Positions 6,709 to 8,947 of a stretch of 8,947 nucleotides of DNA are shown piece after piece. The stretch is from NCBI GenBank assembly GCA_025937115.1, contig JAICSB010000117.1:1-8947 (forward strand), read 5' to 3'. Under the pieces are notes generated by a model, which saw only the letters and a program-made list of their open reading frames with translations, did no database searches and had not been told where the DNA came from. The position numbers and the translations under genes are program-made. How positions within the stretch are numbered: position 1 is the stretch's first letter; each line of letters starts with the position of its first letter. The DNA is from Pseudonocardiaceae bacterium. Lineage in GTDB: Bacteria; Actinomycetota; Actinomycetes; Mycobacteriales; Pseudonocardiaceae.

Positions 6709-6713
6709 CCGCC

Positions 6714-6950
6714 GTGGTTCAGGCATACATCCTCATCCAGACCAAGGTCGGCAAGGCCGCCGCGGTGGCTGCGGCGGTGTCGAGCCTGCCAGGCGTCGCC
6801 AGCGCAGAGGACGTCACCGGCCCGTATGACGTGATCGTGCGGGCGGAGGCCGCCGACGTGGACCAGCTGGGTCAGCTGGTGCTGGCCAAGGTGCAGACGG
6901 TGGACGGCATCACCCGCACGTTGACCTGCCCCATCGTGCACCTGTCCTGA
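6714..6950 (+). CDS. stand-alone Lrp/AsnC ligand-binding (RAM) domain protein
   Basis: 78 residues with the alpha/beta RAM fold of Lrp/AsnC regulators: MVQAYILIQTKVGK (strand 1), AAAVSSLPGVASAEDVTGPYDVIVRAEA (helix, then the GxYD ligand loop), LAKVQTVDGITRTLTCPIVH (helix and last strand). There is no helix-turn-helix, so it should not bind DNA alone; such single-domain members assemble into oligomers that sense amino acids or modulate full-length Lrp proteins. GTG start with AAGGA 5 nt upstream. It is followed after 12 nt by the DUF3515 gene on the same strand, probably one transcript. A small Lrp-like gene next to thiL and DUF3515 recurs in Actinobacteria as far as I recall. The ligand cannot be told from sequence. 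Confidence 0.9.
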   Translation: MVQAYILIQTKVGKAAAVAAAVSSLPGVASAEDVTGPYDVIVRAEAADVDQLGQLVLAKVQTVDGITRTLTCPIVHLS

Positions 6951-6962
6951 CGGCGATCTGGC

Positions 6963-7505
6963 GTGTGCCCATCCACTTCCGCGCGGCCGGCCGGCATTCC
7001 ACGGTGGCCGCTGGGAATGGCACTGGCCCTGGCGGTGGCACTGGTGGTGGGGGTGCTCATCACTGCCGAGATGGTGCGCGAGCAGCCTTTGGGACCGCTG
7101 AGGCTGGCTGTTGTTCCGGCGCCGTCGGCCAAGTCCACGGACTGCACGCGGCTGCTGGCGGCGCTGCCCGAGACGCTCGACGGCGGCGATGCGGGCGCCC
7201 TACAACGGAGGAGCCTCGCTGCCCCGGCCCCCGCAGGCGCGGCCGGCTGGGGTGAGCCGCCGGTGGTGCTGCGCTGCGGGCTGGGCCGGCCCGTCGAGCT
7301 CACCGCGACCTCGCGGCTGTTGGACGTCTCCGGAGTGCAGCTCCTCGAACTCGTCGGGCGTGGCACCAGCACCTGGGTGGCGGTGGACCGTCCGGTCTAC
7401 GTCGTAGTCGCCCTGCCACCGACCAGCGGCAGCGGCCCACTCCAGCAGCTCGCCGCAGTGATCGCGACCACCCTGCCGCAGCGCGAGGTCGACGTCGCGC
7501 ACTGA
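6963..7505 (+). CDS. DUF3515 family membrane-anchored protein
   Basis: 180 residues. One hydrophobic helix (about 17-35, WPLGMALALAVALVVGVLI) after a short N-terminus with Arg8 and Arg14 predicts a signal anchor with the rest outside the membrane. The exported part has the DUF3515 pattern: DCTRLLAALP near 60-69, WGEPPVVLRCG at 96-106, then STWVAVDRPVYVVVALPP. Cys61 and Cys105 could form a disulphide. The function of the family is unknown; it is typical of Actinobacteria and often lies near thiL and ddl, suggesting an envelope link, which is inference. The GTG start has no strong Shine-Dalgarno and may rely on coupling to the gene 12 nt upstream; ATG at 7017 is an alternative but would cut off the basic lead to the helix. 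It converges on the DUF742 gene with 5 bp between. Confidence 0.85.
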   Translation: MCPSTSARPAGIPRWPLGMALALAVALVVGVLITAEMVREQPLGPLRLAVVPAPSAKSTDCTRLLAALPETLDGGDAGALQRRSLAAPAPAGAAGWGEPPVVLRCGLGRPVELTATSRLLDVSGVQLLELVGRGTSTWVAVDRPVYVVVALPPTSGSGPLQQLAAVIATTLPQREVDVAH

Positions 7506-7506
7506 T

Positions 7507-7520
7507 CCGGCTACAGCCGG
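7507..7520. terminator. small hairpin at the DUF3515/DUF742 junction
   Basis: CCGGC (7507-7511) and GCCGG (7516-7520) pair around TACA. It spans the 5-bp gap between two convergent stops and the end of the DUF742 coding sequence. A 5-bp stem with no T-run is weak, so a terminator role is tentative. Confidence 0.3.
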
Positions 7521-8044
7521 TGCAACCCGGCCAACACCCGCTCCAGCAGCGACAAATCCGGCGCGCTGTCCAAGCCCAGGGTGTTACGGTGCACGTTCAC
7601 CAAACCGGTATCGATCATGTCGGCGAGCAGCACTCGGGCTACTCCGAGCGGCAGTGCCAGCAGGGCCGCGACCTCGGCGACCGAGCGGACCTCAGCACAT
7701 AGCTCAGCGATCGCGGCGTGCTCTGCTGAGCAGATCGCTGTCACGTCTCGACCCTCGTCGCTGGTGAAGACCAGCGTCTCAAGGGCAAGGTCCTGGACCG
7801 GTCGAGTGCGCCCCCCGGTCCAGGTGTACGGGCGGACGACGAACCGGAAGTCCTCCGCCCCATCCCATTCGTCGGCTGACCATTCGTCGGACGTCTCAAC
7901 GACCGCGGCGTTGGCGGCTGCCTCCACCACGTCAGCAGAGTCGTCGGCCGGTTCATCCACGGTGTGATCATCTGGCTGAGCGTGGCGGGCGCGGTAAGCA
8001 TCCCGGTCGGGATCCACCGCCATCCCGTCGGGACCGTCGATCAA
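7511..8044 (-). CDS. DUF742 (CvnC-type) protein, orphan
   Basis: 177 residues from the proposed TTG. The C-terminal part (about 66-177) has the DUF742 pattern: FVVRPYTWTGGRTRP, LALETLV, HAAIAELC, SVAEVAALLALPLGVARVLLADM, TGLVNVH and LLERVLAGL. The N-terminal 65 residues are an acidic, low-complexity linker. In conservons DUF742 proteins work with a membrane histidine kinase-like CvnA, a Roadblock CvnB and a Ras-like GTPase CvnD; none of these is here. TTG at 8044 is chosen because AGGAGG lies 5 nt upstream. The frame is open to a GTG at 8107 with no Shine-Dalgarno and an untypical N-terminus, and ATG 8023 is a third option. It lies between DUF3515 and ddl, downstream of ddl on the same strand by about 175 bp, so it may have its own promoter. 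Confidence 0.85.
   Translation of the reverse strand: MIDGPDGMAVDPDRDAYRARHAQPDDHTVDEPADDSADVVEAAANAAVVETSDEWSADEWDGAEDFRFVVRPYTWTGGRTRPVQDLALETLVFTSDEGRDVTAICSAEHAAIAELCAEVRSVAEVAALLALPLGVARVLLADMIDTGLVNVHRNTLGLDSAPDLSLLERVLAGLHRL
7865..7890. repeat. 11-bp direct repeat in the DUF742 linker
   Basis: CCATTCGTCGG occurs at 7865-7875 and 7880-7890, a 15-bp period equal to five codons. On the coding strand it gives two DEW tripeptides in the acidic linker. This looks like a replication-slippage duplication, in frame and probably harmless. Confidence 0.6.
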
Positions 8045-8064
8045 GCTGCCCTCCTGATCAACGG
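8034..8064 (-). promoter_or_regulatory. hairpin displaying the DUF742 Shine-Dalgarno
   Basis: On the minus-strand RNA, CCGTTGATCA (8064-8055) pairs with TGATCGACGG (8043-8034): ten pairs with one U·G. The 11-nt loop (8054-8044) begins with GGAGG and ends with the first base of the proposed TTG start, whose other two bases are in the stem. Translation could be controlled by stem opening. This holds only if TTG 8044 is the true start. Confidence 0.4.
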
Positions 8065-8141
8065 TGCCGCTCCTGCCGAATGAGACGAACAATCGCAATG
8101 CCTCCACACACTGACGTCACCGACCCCGCGAGGCACACCAG

Positions 8142-8157
8142 CGGCCCGCACGGGCGG
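8142..8157. terminator. GC-rich hairpin downstream of ddl
   Basis: GCCCG (8144-8148) pairs with CGGGC (8151-8155), with a further C-G pair outside one mismatch. It lies about 65 bp after the ddl stop in the 8108-8220 stretch, where no gene is seen. There is no T-run. It could end the ddl transcript ahead of the DUF742 gene; evidence is slight. Confidence 0.25.
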
Positions 8158-8220
8158 TCCCTACGTGCTTAACTAGTCGTTCATGAGTAGGTCGCTGGAG
8201 TTCACCCGTTTGACGCAGGT

Positions 8221-8947
8221 TCAGCGCAGCCCGGTGCCACGGGCAACCGCAGTGTCGATCAATAATGACAGCAGACTCCGATAGTCCAGGCCGGTCACCG
8301 CCCACATCCGGGGATACATCGATATCGGGGTGAAACCCGGCATGGTGTTGATCTCGTTGACGGTCAGCGCACCCTCGGGGCCGACGAAGAAGTCAACCCG
8401 GGCGAGGCCCTGGCAGTCCAGCGCACGGAACGCCGCAACGGCCATCGACTGCAGCTCTGCCACGACGTCATCGTCGAGTTTCGCGGGGATGTCGAACTCA
8501 CACGCGTCGTCGAGGTATTTGGCGTTGAAGTCGTACCAGCTCGCCGAGCCCGGCGCCATCACCCGGATCTCTGCGGGCAGCGACGCCTCGATCCGGCCGT
8601 CGGGAAACTCCAGCACGCCACACTCCAGCTCGCGGCCGACCACCGCCGCCTCGACGAGCACCTTGGGATCGACAGCGCGCGCGGTGGCGATCGCCGCGGG
8701 CAACCCGGACCAATCCGCCACCTTGGTGATGCCCACCGATGAACCGGCCCTGGCCGGTTTGACGAAGACCGGCAACCCCAGCCGCTGGCGCTGCTGCGCG
8801 GTAAGAGTGCTGTCAGCGGCACGCAACACCACGGTGTCGGTGACCGGCAGACCCTGGGCGCGCAACAGCGTGCGGGCGAACTCCTTGTCCATTCCCACCG
8901 CACTGGCCAACACCCCGGAGCCGACGTAGGGCACATCGGCCAGCTCC
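8221..8947 (-). CDS. ddl: D-alanine-D-alanine ligase, C-terminal part
   Basis: The frame is open to the right edge, so the 5' end is missing; 241 codons plus the stop are present, against about 370 for a full enzyme. An ATP-grasp ligase that joins two D-alanines for the peptidoglycan stem peptide, in the cytoplasm. Seen, from the window edge inward: [21 protein letters not shown] (central domain start), [19 protein letters not shown] (ATP-binding Lys and the Ser-rich loop), [34 protein letters not shown], and [17 protein letters not shown] with the metal-binding Glu and Asn. Lys-Tyr in AKY matches the omega-loop pair of D-Ala-D-Ala ligases, not VanA-type D-lactate ligases. The M. tuberculosis homologue is ddlA. 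A DUF742 gene follows about 175 bp downstream on the same strand. Confidence 0.95.
   Translation of the reverse strand, partial: ELADVPYVGSGVLASAVGMDKEFARTLLRAQGLPVTDTVVLRAADSTLTAQQRQRLGLPVFVKPARAGSSVGITKVADWSGLPAAIATARAVDPKVLVEAAVVGRELECGVLEFPDGRIEASLPAEIRVMAPGSASWYDFNAKYLDDACEFDIPAKLDDDVVAELQSMAVAAFRALDCQGLARVDFFVGPEGALTVNEINTMPGFTPISMYPRMWAVTGLDYRSLLSLLIDTAVARGTGLR

Noticed and set aside
6631..6726. Longer ThiL starting at 6726 or at ATG 6681
   Set aside because: These starts lack a Shine-Dalgarno, overlap the Lrp-like gene or its leader, and lengthen the protein beyond its relatives.
8112..8119. TGACGTCA perfect 8-bp palindrome upstream of the DUF742 gene
   Set aside because: Too short to be significant in a 9-kb GC-rich window and with no promoter element near.
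8108..8220. tRNA or small gene in the DUF742-ddl gap
   Set aside because: No cloverleaf arms, no CCA end and no frame with family signal on either strand.
8330..8929. 199-codon open frame antisense to ddl
   Set aside because: The opposite strand encodes clear ATP-grasp motifs; this frame is Ser/Thr/Ala-rich with no family signal.
8221..8947. VanA-type D-Ala-D-lactate ligase
   Set aside because: The AKY omega-loop motif and the overall match to mycobacterial DdlA favour a housekeeping D-Ala-D-Ala ligase; no van genes are present.

Overview
This is an 8.9 kb piece of a GC-rich actinobacterial chromosome. Many genes start with GTG or TTG, Shine-Dalgarno sites are short, and most proteins resemble mycobacterial and frankia-like relatives. 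The segment recG - DAK/DegV-like protein - rpmB - ung - thiL - DUF3515 - ddl matches, from memory, the order around Rv2973c-Rv2981c of Mycobacterium tuberculosis. The flanking ggt and the inserted DUF742 gene do not, so I infer a non-mycobacterial actinobacterium and cannot name the genus. No mobile element, CRISPR array, phage gene, rRNA or tRNA is visible.

Layout. 1-435 (+): 3' end of a gamma-glutamyltransferase gene. 484-4307 (-): a FakA/YloV-type DAK2 protein and RecG helicase, overlapping by four bases (GTGA). 4308-4500: a divergent control region with two palindromes. 4501-4692 (+): ribosomal protein L28 with both zinc CxxC pairs, converging on uracil-DNA glycosylase (4718-5395, -). 5396-5598: a gap holding the decayed 3' end of a GNAT acetyltransferase gene and a 46-bp palindrome that supplies the stop codon of thiL (5599-6630, -). 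6714-7505 (+): a stand-alone Lrp/AsnC ligand-binding domain and a membrane-anchored DUF3515 protein. 7511-8044 (-): an orphan DUF742 (CvnC-type) gene. 8221-8947 (-): the C-terminal three-fifths or so of D-alanine-D-alanine ligase, running off the right edge.

Function. The content is mainly housekeeping: DNA repair and replication-fork processing (ung, recG), translation (rpmB), thiamine diphosphate synthesis (thiL), peptidoglycan precursor synthesis (ddl), glutathione or gamma-glutamyl metabolism (ggt) and a probable acyl-phosphate kinase subunit. The genes do not form one pathway. They look like a conserved neighbourhood of short operons. No gap without a gene exceeds about 200 bases.

I do not see a clear new multi-gene system. 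The items most worth following are the palindrome cluster and GNAT remnant at the thiL 3' end, the DUF742 gene without its conservon partners and with a hairpin that displays its Shine-Dalgarno sequence, and the paired palindromes between the DAK gene and rpmB.
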